NCBI GenBank assembly: GCA_944392835.1
Contig: CALXYB010000004.1
Span: forward strand, 1-64,000
Length of the DNA: 64,000 nt
Source of the DNA: an uncultured Alphaproteobacteria bacterium
GTDB lineage: Bacteria > Pseudomonadota > Alphaproteobacteria > RF32 > CAG-239
Reading direction: 5' to 3'
Shown here one piece after another: positions 54,432 through 63,645 of this stretch (position 1 is its first letter; every line of letters starts with the position of its first letter). The position numbers were made by a program, and so were the translations under genes. The notes under the pieces were generated by a model, which saw only the letters and a list, made by a program, of their open reading frames with translations, searched no databases and was not told the DNA's origin.

Positions 54432-55181
54432 ATGATTTATATTCGTTCAACTCTGGCTAATATTTTTGTTTATGGCTGTTTGCTGTTTGGCTGTGTGGTT
54501 TCCAGCCTTATGGGGTTGTTTTCCAGAAAATCCACCGTTTATTTCTGGAACTATTTTATGATTCCCGTGACAATGTTTTTCCTGCGTCTTTTTGCCGGAC
54601 TTAAAATTGAAATCCGCGGTAAAGAATTTATGAAACAAGAAGGCGTTATTTATGCCTCCAAACACGAATCTGCTTTGGAAACTTATTGTATGTCTATGTT
54701 TATTAAAAAAGCCGTGTTTATCTTGAAAAAAGAACTGACTTATATTCCGATTTTTGGTTGGGCTCAGCATTTTTACGGTATGATTCCGGTCAACCGCGCA
54801 GCCGGGGGCTCTGCCATGAAAGGAATGATGAAAGAGGCCAAAGACAGAATGAGCAAAGGTCGGCCCATCATTATCTTTCCGGAAGGGACACGTTGCAAGC
54901 CAGGAACGACCAAAGGTTACAAGCCCGGACTTTTGTTTATTGCCGAACAGCTTGATGCTCCGGTTATTCCGGTAGCTTTAACCACAGGCCTCTTTTGGGC
55001 AAAAAATTCTTTTCTGCGTTATCCCGGCACGGCTGTTATTGAATTTATGGAGCCGATGAAAGCAGGTGCAGATAAAAAAGCTTTTATGGCAGAACTTGAA
55101 AAAAGAATTGAAGCAAAATGTGCAGAACTTAACAAAGAAGCCTTGGAAAAATATCCGTACACTAAAGTCAATGCAGGATAA
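54432..55181 (+). CDS. plsC: 1-acyl-sn-glycerol-3-phosphate acyltransferase
   Basis: A 249-aa membrane acyltransferase making phosphatidate. The catalytic motif I is seen as YASKHESALETYC (HxxxxE variant of HxxxxD), then GMIPVNRAAG and IIFPEGTRCKPG (motif III) and PVIPVALTTG. N-terminal hydrophobic segments anchor it. Position after ydcF and before DUF2125 matches other alphaproteobacteria. Confidence 0.93.
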   Translation: MIYIRSTLANIFVYGCLLFGCVVSSLMGLFSRKSTVYFWNYFMIPVTMFFLRLFAGLKIEIRGKEFMKQEGVIYASKHESALETYCMSMFIKKAVFILKKELTYIPIFGWAQHFYGMIPVNRAAGGSAMKGMMKEAKDRMSKGRPIIIFPEGTRCKPGTTKGYKPGLLFIAEQLDAPVIPVALTTGLFWAKNSFLRYPGTAVIEFMEPMKAGADKKAFMAELEKRIEAKCAELNKEALEKYPYTKVNAG

Positions 55182-55187
55182 GCCGCT

Positions 55188-56219
55188 ATGTTTAAGCCCA
55201 AGTTTTTATCAAAAGTTTTTCCACGCACAAGTACTATTGCTTCTTTTGTGGCGGCTTTTGTGTTCGTACTTTTGTGTATTTTTGCTTTTATGCAACGTTC
55301 TTTCGGTCTCAACCTCATCAACAAGGAGATTCTTAAAATTCAGGAATCCTTGTTAAATGCTGGTTGGGATATAGCTTATGACAAGGCCGAAACCTCATCT
55401 TTTCCGCTCTTTGCTCCGGTCAAGTTTTCAAACTTTAGAATCTATGCTTTGGACGGCAGTAAGGAATGGAAAACCGAAGAGTTTGAAATTGATATGGATT
55501 TATTTGACTGCGGGCATATTGAACTTAAAACAGCCCGCGAACAAAGTTTTACTTTTGGGGGCAAAATTTATCCGGCAGATATTCCCGTCCTAAATATAGA
55601 CCTGACATTTGACAGAGAGCTTGGTCTTAAAAGCGCTGATGTTGAAGGTACAGGGTGGAATATTCAAGACCTGGTTACCGTTGATTCTTTCCGTTTGGCT
55701 TCTCAAAGGATGGCTCCCTTGAACATTAGCGAATTGACACCTTTTTTTGAAAATCATATTGAAATTAAAGGGGCTAAAATTTCTGGACAAATTGATTTTC
55801 CTTTGCGCAAAAAGATTAACCGTATTTACACTAATGCCAATATCATCGGAATGATGAGTGCCAAGCAGACTTATAATGAAACTCTGGCTGCGTGGATGCG
55901 TTTGGGCGGCGTAATTGATATTAAAAAACTTATTGTTGAATGGGCTCCGTTAACTCTGGTTGCACATGGAGACCTTTATTTTAATGACAAGTCTGAGCCG
56001 GTTTTGCACCTTAATACTTCCTCCAAAGGTTTGGAAGAAACGATGGATATGTTGCAAGACAACTTTTTGGAAAGAAAAGGTATTTTTGTGGCAAAAATCC
56101 TTTTGAACAATAAGTCGTTCAAACTTAATCCGGATGATAAATATTATACGGTTACAACACCGATTAACATTAACTCTAACCAGATTTTGATTGAAAATAT
56201 TCCGCTTAAAACTTTCTAA
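55188..56219 (+). CDS. DUF2125 family protein
   Basis: A 343-aa protein with one N-terminal hydrophobic segment (about 17-38) and a beta-rich remainder. LLNAGWDIAYDKAETSSFPLFAPVKFSNFRIY fits DUF2125, a family of alphaproteobacterial envelope proteins without assigned function. It begins 7 bp after plsC and is the last gene of the ftsEX operon. Confidence 0.85.
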   Translation: MFKPKFLSKVFPRTSTIASFVAAFVFVLLCIFAFMQRSFGLNLINKEILKIQESLLNAGWDIAYDKAETSSFPLFAPVKFSNFRIYALDGSKEWKTEEFEIDMDLFDCGHIELKTAREQSFTFGGKIYPADIPVLNIDLTFDRELGLKSADVEGTGWNIQDLVTVDSFRLASQRMAPLNISELTPFFENHIEIKGAKISGQIDFPLRKKINRIYTNANIIGMMSAKQTYNETLAAWMRLGGVIDIKKLIVEWAPLTLVAHGDLYFNDKSEPVLHLNTSSKGLEETMDMLQDNFLERKGIFVAKILLNNKSFKLNPDDKYYTVTTPININSNQILIENIPLKTF

Positions 56220-56220
56220 C

Positions 56221-57042
56221 TTAAAGCTCAATAGAACGTGCGTAAGAACCGACAATATTGATATTGTTGAAAGTTTTGCGCGCCGGCTTCAGCTTCTCAT
56301 CATTGGGTTTTAAGAAGCCGTCTACCTCAACTAAGTAAGACTTGTTTTCGTCATCTACTTTTGCGGACAAGCGGATTTTGGCATGAGAAAGCCCTGAGTT
56401 TTCCAAGGTTTCAATAATCGTGGAGACACTGACATCATTGTTAACCTCAATACCTAACAAGCTGATATCATCGCCGCTTGGGGTTGGGTGAACTTGTGCC
56501 ACAACATAAATATCCTGTTCTTTAATCGGATTTTCTTTTCTTCTTAGAAACGGCAATTTTGCAATAATCTTCAAGCCATCTGCCGTAGAAGAGAAACCGC
56601 TCCACCATGGTTTTAAGTTCATTTCGTGGTTATCGCAAGGAATAATGCCAAACTGAGCCTCGTGGTTGGTTACAACATTCATAACCTGACCGAAAGAGCC
56701 TCTTGTTACATATTCGGCATAGCTGCCTAAGTGTTCTTGCACAATGTTAATCAGTCCCGTACAAGAATCGGTTTCTAAAACGGAGAGTTTGGGTTTTTCT
56801 TTCAGGCAAGCGCTCGCGCTTAAAATCTCGCGCCAGATTTTGGCAATAACGTAACGGGGAAAATTTCCGCGATGAAGTTTCAGCAGATTTTTAATAGCGG
56901 CGGCTTCTTTGCCCAAAGAATTTTCTATGGTATTATCTAATTGGCGTTCAACCAACTCGGTTCTATGAATAAGAAGGTTGTAGAGTTTGAGGTCAATATC
57001 ATCAATTTGTTTTTGCAAGTCTGCTGATTTTTCCTGCGGCAT
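56221..57042 (-). CDS. chorismate mutase / prephenate dehydratase-like protein
   Basis: A 273-aa protein from ATG 57042 (AAGGAG upstream). Residues 1-95 form a helical chorismate mutase type II domain (LQKQIDDIDLKLYNLLIHRTELV, then VIAKIWREILSAS). The rest resembles a prephenate dehydratase with its ACT-type tail, but the usual substrate motif is weak (FGIIPCDNHEMN). A non-catalytic or regulatory C-terminus cannot be excluded. It is convergent with DUF2125, a neighbourhood common in alphaproteobacteria. Confidence 0.82.
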   Translation of the reverse strand: MPQEKSADLQKQIDDIDLKLYNLLIHRTELVERQLDNTIENSLGKEAAAIKNLLKLHRGNFPRYVIAKIWREILSASACLKEKPKLSVLETDSCTGLINIVQEHLGSYAEYVTRGSFGQVMNVVTNHEAQFGIIPCDNHEMNLKPWWSGFSSTADGLKIIAKLPFLRRKENPIKEQDIYVVAQVHPTPSGDDISLLGIEVNNDVSVSTIIETLENSGLSHAKIRLSAKVDDENKSYLVEVDGFLKPNDEKLKPARKTFNNINIVGSYARSIEL

Positions 57043-57109
57043 TTGCTTTCTCCTTTTCGGAAAGGGATAATAGCACAACCGAAAAAGATGACAATATTTT
57101 TAATGCAAT

Positions 57110-57658
57110 TTATTTTATCCGGAATCGGAAAAAAATTACTCTGGCTAAGCCATAGCGGCGTTCATCAACCTGTTCAAAACAAGGTATGTCTTCTAAATTT
57201 TCATTCTTTTCCAGCTCTACCAGAACCCAAGCATTGGGGGCTAACCAGCCTCTTTCTGACAAAGACTTTAAGGCTGCAGCACTCAGGCCTTTGTTATAAG
57301 GAGCGTCCATAAAAACCAGATTATATGTTTTTTGAGCCGGCGGCAAATTTGCGGCATCTGCGGAAATAAGTTTAATCTTCTCTTTTTCCTTGGGGAAAAG
57401 CGCGGCATTACGTTTGGCGGTTTGCAAGTTTATATCCAACAAAGCCACCGATTTTGCGCCTCGCGACAAAGCTTCCAAGCCAAGTGCACCCGTACCGGTA
57501 AAAACATCCAAGACATCATATTCCGCCCAAGCATTATCAAGCTTGGAATTTAGGATATTAAAGACAGCTTCACGCGCGCGGTCTGCCGTTGGGCGAACGC
57601 CTTCGTTTTGCGGAGAATATAAATTTTTGCCGCGATATGCACCGCCGATTATTCTCAT
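57110..57658 (-). CDS. rsmD: 16S rRNA guanine-N2 methyltransferase RsmD
   Basis: A 182-aa SAM-dependent methylase modifying G966 of 16S rRNA. RIIGGAYRGKNL opens it, VRPTADRAREAVFNIL follows, VLDVFTGTGALGLEALSRGA is the SAM loop, and the catalytic N-P-P-Y type motif is seen as MDAPYNKG. Its start overlaps the upstream pseudouridine synthase by 4 bp. Confidence 0.95.
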   Translation of the reverse strand: MRIIGGAYRGKNLYSPQNEGVRPTADRAREAVFNILNSKLDNAWAEYDVLDVFTGTGALGLEALSRGAKSVALLDINLQTAKRNAALFPKEKEKIKLISADAANLPPAQKTYNLVFMDAPYNKGLSAAALKSLSERGWLAPNAWVLVELEKNENLEDIPCFEQVDERRYGLARVIFFRFRIK

Positions 57659-58377
57659 AACTTGAACTTGCTCCCCAACTGCTCTTGCAAAACTTTGCCC
57701 GGAACTTCTTTAACCTCGCCTTTTTTGAGAGCTCCTAATTGGAACGGACCATAAGACAAACGAATCAATCGCGCAACATCTAAACCGATAGATTTCATCA
57801 GTTTGCGAATCTCTCTATTTTTGCCCTCGCTCAAGGTTATTATTAGCCAAGCATTGGTGCCTTTTTGTGTTTCAATCTCGGCTTTGACAGGGCCGTAATT
57901 TATGCCGTCAACCGTTGCGCCTTTTTCCAATGAAGCTAGTTTTTGGGTATCAATAAAACCATGGACTTTAACCTTATAACGGCGGCTCCAACCATTCTCG
58001 GGTAATTCCAATTTGCGTGAGAGTTCGCCATTGTTGGTGAGCAACAACAAACCTTCTGAATTTAGGTCTAATCTTCCAACGGAAATAACCCTAGGCATAA
58101 AAGGAGGCAGGCTGTCAAAAACCGTGGGGCGGTTTTGATTATCCTTATGCGTGGTTACCAACCCGACCGGTTTATAATAAAGCCAGAGCCTTGTGGTCTC
58201 TATGGCCGGAAGTTTTTCGCCGTCAAACAAAATTTTCTCACTTCCCTCAACATTAAAAGCCGGAGAATCGATTATTTCACCATTAACGCTTACGCGTTTT
58301 TGCCGGATATATTCCTCTGCCTGACGGCGCGAGCATACGCCCGAACGCGCCATAAATTTTGCCAGTCTTTCGCTCAT
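57655..58377 (-). CDS. RluB/RsuA-family pseudouridine synthase
   Basis: A 240-aa enzyme. The N-terminal S4 domain (RLAKFMARSGVCSRRQAEEYIRQKRVSVNG) binds RNA, and GRLDLNSEGLLLLTNNGEL holds the catalytic Asp. EGKNREIRKLMKSIG is the RsuA-family signature. It is likely RluB (23S U2605), but RluE/RluF types are possible. The stop is shared with the rsmD start (ATGA). Confidence 0.93.
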   Translation of the reverse strand: MSERLAKFMARSGVCSRRQAEEYIRQKRVSVNGEIIDSPAFNVEGSEKILFDGEKLPAIETTRLWLYYKPVGLVTTHKDNQNRPTVFDSLPPFMPRVISVGRLDLNSEGLLLLTNNGELSRKLELPENGWSRRYKVKVHGFIDTQKLASLEKGATVDGINYGPVKAEIETQKGTNAWLIITLSEGKNREIRKLMKSIGLDVARLIRLSYGPFQLGALKKGEVKEVPGKVLQEQLGSKFKL

Positions 58378-58448
58378 TTTTTGTCTTTCCTTATCTGAAA
58401 CCTTTGTTATTATATAAACGGATTAAATTAAAAATGCAAAGAGGAATT

Positions 58449-58910
58449 ATGACCCCGCAAGAATATATGCAATATTGTCTGACTTTGGCTCAACAGGCTT
58501 ATGCCGCAGATGAAGTGCCAATCGGGGCGATTGTGGTTAATCCCGAAACGGGCGAGATTATCAGCGAGGCTTATAACTTAAGCGAACATGGCTGCGATGC
58601 CACCGCCCATGCCGAGGTTTTGGCTATTCGCCGCGCCTGCGAAAAATTAGGGGTTAATCGGCTCAGAGATATGGATTTATACGTAACTCTTGAACCCTGC
58701 ACAATGTGCGCGGCAGCAATCTCTATGGCGCGGATTAAAACACTTTATTTCGGGGCTTATGACACCAAGGGGGGCGCAGTTGCAAACGGCGTGCGTTTTT
58801 ATGATGCTCCGACCTGCCACCACAAACCTAATGTCATTGGTGGAATTATGGAAGAAGAATGCGGGGAAATCTTAAAAAAATTCTTCAGGCAAAAGCGGCT
58901 TAAAGCCTAG
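58449..58910 (+). CDS. tadA: tRNA-specific adenosine deaminase TadA
   Basis: A 153-aa zinc deaminase converting A34 to inosine in tRNA-Arg. HAEVLAIRRAC holds the zinc His and catalytic Glu, and PCTMCAAAISMARI the zinc Cys pair. ATG 58449 is chosen because AAGAGG lies 5-7 bp upstream; readings from 58359 or 58434 are less likely. It overlaps smpB at its 3' end by 4 bp, convergently. Confidence 0.93.
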   Translation: MTPQEYMQYCLTLAQQAYAADEVPIGAIVVNPETGEIISEAYNLSEHGCDATAHAEVLAIRRACEKLGVNRLRDMDLYVTLEPCTMCAAAISMARIKTLYFGAYDTKGGAVANGVRFYDAPTCHHKPNVIGGIMEEECGEILKKFFRQKRLKA

Positions 58911-59395
58911 TGATTGGCATTTATTAAAATACGTTTTTTATCTCTGTTCCAATCACGGTCTTTGATTGTCTCTCTCTTATCATAGTTCTTTTTGCCGCGG
59001 CCGAGACCAACTTCCAACTTGGCTCTTCCCTTGTCATTAAAAAACAACTTCATCGCCACGAGCGTTGACCCCTTACGCGAAAGTTCCGAGATAATTTCGC
59101 AAATCTCTTTATGCAACAACAGCAACTTACGGTCACGTTTTTCAGCGTGGCTCTCATAGCCTTTGTTGGCATATTCGGCAATAAACATATTGGAGATAAA
59201 AAGCTCGCCGTTTTTCTCAATGCCGTAAGCATCATTAATATTGGCATGACCAAGGCGCAAGGACTTGACTTCCGTTCCGGTCAGCTCCAGCCCCGCAATA
59301 TAAACCTTGTCTATCTGATAATCAAAATTTGCACGGCGGTTTTGCGCAACCAACCCCGTAGAAATAAAATCAGATTTTGATACTTTCTTAGCCAT
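58907..59395 (-). CDS. smpB: SsrA-binding protein SmpB
   Basis: A 162-aa tmRNA partner for ribosome rescue. NRRANFDYQIDKVYIAGLELTGTEVKSLRLG and NINDAYGIEKNGELFI are the conserved beta-barrel; GKKNYDKRETIKDRDW near the C-terminus is the basic tail. Complete. Confidence 0.97.
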   Translation of the reverse strand: MAKKVSKSDFISTGLVAQNRRANFDYQIDKVYIAGLELTGTEVKSLRLGHANINDAYGIEKNGELFISNMFIAEYANKGYESHAEKRDRKLLLLHKEICEIISELSRKGSTLVAMKLFFNDKGRAKLEVGLGRGKKNYDKRETIKDRDWNRDKKRILINANH

Positions 59396-59452
59396 TTTCT
59401 TTCCTCATTTTCCTTTTGTTATACATAATTTGAAAATATAATCAAGGAAAAT

Positions 59453-59620
59453 GACAAGCTGTTGCCAGCTTGACAAGTGGACGCACTTGAGCGCTCACTG
59501 GCTGCGGTACGAACCATTGTTATATCGCGTTGCTTCCTGCGTGCATATCTTGCTTGAGTGCCTTGTATCCTAGATCCTCATGTCAAGCACGAGGATGACA
59601 GAAGATAATGAACCCTCAGA
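59453..59620. repeat. intergenic repeat, second cluster
   Basis: GCTGTTGCCAGCTTGAC (59458) is followed by GCGTTGCTTCCTGCGTGCATATC and GATCCTCATGTCAAGCACGAGGATGACAG, the last a palindrome. These are the same units as at 24346-24640 in the same order and orientation. The strand after smpB holds no gene. Confidence 0.75.
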
Positions 59621-59642
59621 AAGACAGGAAAATTAGGAAAAT

Positions 59643-60422
59643 CTAAAACTCCAGCACAGGATATATGTAATAAGAATTTTGAGATAATCCTAATGACAAT
59701 TTTTCCAGTGTATCATAATACCATGCATATTCTTTTTGATAATATCCATTGCTGTCAAAAGTAACATATATTGTTGACGACCACGCATATGTAAATACAT
59801 TACTATCACCTAATTTGTTTACCGCAGGTAAGATCGCAGCTTTATTATTGGCTATATTTACAAATATACCTGCTGCCGGTAAACACCATTTACCTGTTGT
59901 TTCCGGTGTCGGAGCATAGTTTCTTGCTGTTTCAGCCGCTGTTGGTTGGAGCGTTATGCCCTTCAAGTTCATGTAAAAGTCGGTATTACCACAACTATCG
60001 TAATCTTGTTCAGCATCGTTTTGTTCTGTATAATTTGGAGCACCCGGATATAGTGCAAATAACGCAGGAGTCATTCCCCATTTTACACTATTAAGACTAA
60101 TGCGCTTGGGAGCCATAATTTGCCCATGTCTACCACTATTGGTGACATAAACCACAATACCAAGAACGGTTTTTGAGCTGTCATAGTTATCTGCGCTAGA
60201 ACAGGTTTTGTCGGAATAATAAATATCACCAATACTACAAAAAGAAAGAGGATTAGGGCAGTAATATCCTTCGCCGTTTGGGCATTTAACCGCCATATTT
60301 CCGCATTCTTCCAAAGAATATTTATATCCCAAAGAAGCACAATCCGATGTCGGCGTACAAGTCGTTGCCGCAGCTTCCAAGGAGAACAAAGACACGCCTA
60401 ATATCAAAAATACTTTTCTCAT
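59643..60422 (-). CDS. secreted Lcl_C/DUF1566-like protein
   Basis: A 259-aa exported protein (signal peptide FLILGVSLFSLEAAA). A short Cys region (DCASLGYKYSLEECGNMAVKCPNGEGYYC) is followed by the shared C-terminal domain from about residue 65: CSIGDIYYSDKTCSSADNYDSSKTVLG, VVYVTNSGRHGQIM, APTPETTGKWCLPAAG, YAWSSTIYV and a YPVLEF end. This pattern resembles DUF1566/Lcl_C, a C-type-lectin-like fold found in surface adhesins. Last gene of a three-gene operon. Confidence 0.78.
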   Translation of the reverse strand: MRKVFLILGVSLFSLEAAATTCTPTSDCASLGYKYSLEECGNMAVKCPNGEGYYCPNPLSFCSIGDIYYSDKTCSSADNYDSSKTVLGIVVYVTNSGRHGQIMAPKRISLNSVKWGMTPALFALYPGAPNYTEQNDAEQDYDSCGNTDFYMNLKGITLQPTAAETARNYAPTPETTGKWCLPAAGIFVNIANNKAAILPAVNKLGDSNVFTYAWSSTIYVTFDSNGYYQKEYAWYYDTLEKLSLGLSQNSYYIYPVLEF

Positions 60423-60437
60423 CTTCCTTCTCCTTTT

Positions 60438-61370
60438 CTAAAATTCCAGCACAGGGCGAACGTATATTCCATCCCAAAATGTAAGTGTTCTACTACACGT
60501 GCCTATACTCCATTCTTCAGAATTCCAATCTCCATAATAAACTAAATTTCCGGAATTTCTGGTTGATGTCCAATATTTTGTATCTATAACTTTAAATCTA
60601 TAACCACCAATTTTCATTAATGTTGTGTCCAATGAATTTATTTTAGCCGCCCGGCTTAGTGTTCCAGCCGAAGGCAAACACCATTTTCCGGCTGTTTCAG
60701 GTGTCGGCGCATATTTTCGTGCTGCCCAAGCTGCCGGAAAGATTGTATCATTTCCAGCCGCAACAATTTTATCTGTATTACTACAACTGTTATAATCTGT
60801 TTCAACAGTGAAGACAGTATATGAATCTAAATTAGGTATATCTCCACTATAATTATTACACCAATTTATAGAGGTCGTAACGGCTAATGAAATTTCTTTA
60901 CCGTTTTCATTAATTGGTGCCTTTGCCATTATCTGTCCGCCGATACCATCCGGATTTACATAGACAACCACACCAAGAGCGGTTTTGGAGCTATTATGGT
61001 TGGCCGCCGAAACGCAAGTATTATCTGTATAAAATATATCTCCGATATTGCATTTCGGACGAGATAATACACAACTTCTTTCTTTCCATTCATAGCCGCT
61101 GGCACAGTTGCAAGAGGCATAATAATCACCGCATTTATCAGAGCCCTCTCTCTCATTTACGCCATCACAGCTATATTGATAATCTTCTCCGCAACCACAA
61201 AAAACCAAGCCTGTATTCCACGGACACTTAACTGCTCCGTTTGGACATTCTTGCTCTGTTTGCGTATAACCAAGTTCCGCACAATCCGGTGCATCAATAC
61301 ATTCTTGCGTCGCAGAATTTGCCTCAATGGAGAACAAAGATACGGTTATCATCAGAAATACTTTTTTCAT
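60438..61370 (-). CDS. secreted Lcl_C/DUF1566-like protein
   Basis: A 310-aa exported protein from ATG 61370 (GGAGAGG upstream), signal peptide MKKVFLMITVSLFSIEANS. It has the Cys start (DCAELGYTQTEQECPNGAVKCPW), an extra Cys-rich insert (CGCGEDYQYSCDGVNE, CNCASGYEW), and the same C-terminal domain as its neighbours (CNIGDIFYTDNTCVSAANHNSSKTALG, ... YWTSTRNSGN, ... YVRPVLEF). The second gene of the operon. Confidence 0.78.
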   Translation of the reverse strand: MKKVFLMITVSLFSIEANSATQECIDAPDCAELGYTQTEQECPNGAVKCPWNTGLVFCGCGEDYQYSCDGVNEREGSDKCGDYYASCNCASGYEWKERSCVLSRPKCNIGDIFYTDNTCVSAANHNSSKTALGVVVYVNPDGIGGQIMAKAPINENGKEISLAVTTSINWCNNYSGDIPNLDSYTVFTVETDYNSCSNTDKIVAAGNDTIFPAAWAARKYAPTPETAGKWCLPSAGTLSRAAKINSLDTTLMKIGGYRFKVIDTKYWTSTRNSGNLVYYGDWNSEEWSIGTCSRTLTFWDGIYVRPVLEF

Positions 61371-61384
61371 CTTTCCTCTCCTTC

Positions 61385-62905
61385 CTAAAATTCCCAAACG
61401 GGGCGAACGTAAAAATAGTTACTGTCCTTAGCGTAGGTACCGTGTAGACCATAATTGGTGTTAAGATTTGAAGTCCAAGCATCATTGTTGTTAAACTCCG
61501 ACGAAGACCATGTACAACAATTTGGAAACTCTACCCCTCCTACCTTAGATATCGCAGTCTGGATAGCTGTTTTGTTATTATAAATATTTGTCATAATTCC
61601 CGCTGCCGGCAGACACCATTTCCCTGCCGTTTCAGGTGTTGGTGCATATTTTCGTGTAGCCCAAGCTGCCGGATATGTATTAGCGTCTCCTGCCGCAACT
61701 ATCTCATCCGTATTACTGCAACTGTTATAATCTGTTGTAGCTGAAGATACTGTATAATTTGGTAAACCAGAAATATCCGTTCTATCTGCTCCCCATATCA
61801 TTGTTGTATTACTCGTTTTATTACCATTTGCATCTATCGGCCAAGGTGCCATAATTTGCCCATGTTTGCCATTATCGGTAACATAAACCACAACACCTAG
61901 CACGGTTTTAGAACTGTTATAATTATCGGCACTGGAGCAAGTATTGTCCGAATAATAAATATCGCCTATGGTGCACTTTGTTTCTGTCGGGCAGAAGACG
62001 GTTTCGCCGTAAGGACATTTGAGATAGCCATTGGGGCATTGGTCTGCAGTCTTGTTATATCCCAAAGCACCGCAATCGGTTATAGGTACGGCGCACCAAT
62101 CGGTATAATCAACGGCACAGCCTGTTATACAATATTTGTTGGAACAAGCTTCTTTTTCGCAAATATAACCGGTTGGGCAAGTTGGTTGAGAACATCTGTA
62201 TTCACAACAAGTTTTGCATACTTTATATTTAGTTTTTGTTCCGCTTATGCAGGTAGAAGTACCGATTTCGCCGCCGCATTCGCAAGTCAGATATCCCGAA
62301 CAAGGATTTTCTTTGCGTTTGTATTTTGTTGTGCCACAATTATTGCAGCTTCCGTCTGCGACATAGCCGGAAGCGGTTGCTTCGGAATAGGTATAAGTAT
62401 ATCCGTCGCAAGGGTTACATTTGCATTTGTAATAAGAGCTGTTATAAGGACAAATTTGAGCTTCATCTTTAACATATCCGTCTTCGCAAGAAGTATCATA
62501 ACCGGCTTCTTTACAAGCTCTGTCCGTATCAGTTTGGCAAGATTTATAATATTTGTCATTGTACGGACATTGGTCATAGAGATAGGAAGGCAATACACAA
62601 GAAGTTATTTTATAACCTTCATTTTTACATTGTTCAGCCGTATCTAAAGTATAATCTTGGTCGCCGCTGCCAAAAGAGATATCAGAGCATCGCCCTGTTC
62701 CTAAGAAACAGACCCCGGCAAGTTTATAAGATTTATCTAGTTGAGCGAAAGAGGACGCAGGCTTTGTTAAAGTTGTGGATGTATATATGTGTGTAAGGAT
62801 TATGTTTGAAGGGGTAAGCACTGAAGATGTTAAAGCCGCAGCCGGAGCAGAGAACAATCCCAAACTCAGGATAGCTGAAGCAGAAAAATAACGAATATCA
62901 GACAT
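61385..62905 (-). CDS. secreted Cys-rich and Lcl_C-like protein
   Basis: A 506-aa exported protein from ATG 62905, with GAGGTGTG upstream; the frame runs further up but without a credible start. The signal peptide is IRYFSASAILSLGLFSAPAAA. The N-terminal half has FAQLDKSYKLAGVCFLGTGRCSD and the Cys modules of the proteins at 24838 and 44246 (CNPCDGYTYTYSEATASGY, CGGEIGTSTC). The C-terminal half is the Lcl_C-like domain of its neighbours (CTIGDIYYSDNTCSSADNY ... FYVRPVWEF). It thus joins both families in one chain and leads the operon. Confidence 0.8.
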   Translation of the reverse strand: MSDIRYFSASAILSLGLFSAPAAALTSSVLTPSNIILTHIYTSTTLTKPASSFAQLDKSYKLAGVCFLGTGRCSDISFGSGDQDYTLDTAEQCKNEGYKITSCVLPSYLYDQCPYNDKYYKSCQTDTDRACKEAGYDTSCEDGYVKDEAQICPYNSSYYKCKCNPCDGYTYTYSEATASGYVADGSCNNCGTTKYKRKENPCSGYLTCECGGEIGTSTCISGTKTKYKVCKTCCEYRCSQPTCPTGYICEKEACSNKYCITGCAVDYTDWCAVPITDCGALGYNKTADQCPNGYLKCPYGETVFCPTETKCTIGDIYYSDNTCSSADNYNSSKTVLGVVVYVTDNGKHGQIMAPWPIDANGNKTSNTTMIWGADRTDISGLPNYTVSSATTDYNSCSNTDEIVAAGDANTYPAAWATRKYAPTPETAGKWCLPAAGIMTNIYNNKTAIQTAISKVGGVEFPNCCTWSSSEFNNNDAWTSNLNTNYGLHGTYAKDSNYFYVRPVWEF

Positions 62906-63037
62906 CACACACCTCAAACAATAATCATTAAGAACAAAGCCTGCGGAAGACTTAAGGTGTGCGCAAAGATATATAGCAAAGAACCGCAGCCAAGAGAACT
63001 GCGGACAAGCGCTAATCACATCACACCTACAAATATA

Positions 63038-63107
63038 AAGATACACTGATTTGCGAAATGAGTCAACTATTAATGAGACTACAATTTTTTTGTCTACTAT
63101 TAATGAA
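63038..63107 (-). promoter_or_regulatory. shared promoter element, copy 3
   Basis: On the minus strand TCATTAATAGTAGAC is followed 30 bp later by CTCATTAATAGTTGAC, then TTGACT (63061-63066), a 17-bp spacer and TATCTT (63038-63043). The linker and the region before the -10 (AAATCAGT) match the other two copies. It drives the operon 62905-59643. Confidence 0.82.
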
Positions 63108-63141
63108 GGTATATATTTTTTTGTATAATTTTAGAAATTCT

Positions 63142-63170
63142 AAAAAAGCCCTCATTTCTGAGGGCTTTTA
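63142..63170 (-). terminator. terminator of bactofilin operon
   Basis: On the minus strand AAAAGCCCTC-AGAAAT-GAGGGCTTTTTT immediately after the bactofilin stop. Confidence 0.9.
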
Positions 63171-63171
63171 A

Positions 63172-63633
63172 TTAATTATTAGCTGCTTTCTTTGATGGTT
63201 TTTCATGAGCATCCGTTATCATTAAATCCGGCTTTGCTTGCTCTGCCGGAATCGGTGCTCCGGCTCTGATACAATGACCATCAATATAAGCCCCCGGCTC
63301 TATCGCAATCTGGTTATGTGTTGCATCTCCCAATAACTTCGCTGTCTTGGCAACAAAAAGCTTGTCTACAACCGCTTTGCCTTGCAACTGACCATATAAA
63401 TGCAAATTATTGGCATTAACAGAACCAACAACCATTCCTTTAAGACCTATTACTAATTCCTCACAAGAGATGTCTCCTTCAACACGACCGTCTATATGAA
63501 TAATGCCGGTGCTGATAATATCTCCCGTTACTTTGGTGTTTTCACTAATGATGCTGGGCACGGGAACTGACGGCGCGTTATTTAATTTGCGAGCAAATTT
63601 CAAATAAGCAATTCGTTTCAATTTTTTAAACAT
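63172..63633 (-). CDS. bactofilin
   Basis: A 153-aa cytoskeletal protein of the bactofilin family. The beta-helical core is seen from about residue 28 (ISENTKVTGDIISTGIIHIDGRVEGDISCEELVIGLKGMVVGSVNANNLHLYGQLQG) in repeats of about 17 residues. The short N- and C-terminal tails are charged. It lies 12 bp after an M23 peptidase, a pairing common in bacteria where bactofilins localise cell-wall enzymes. Confidence 0.93.
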   Translation of the reverse strand: MFKKLKRIAYLKFARKLNNAPSVPVPSIISENTKVTGDIISTGIIHIDGRVEGDISCEELVIGLKGMVVGSVNANNLHLYGQLQGKAVVDKLFVAKTAKLLGDATHNQIAIEPGAYIDGHCIRAGAPIPAEQAKPDLMITDAHEKPSKKAANN

Positions 63634-63645
63634 TGTTTTCTTCCC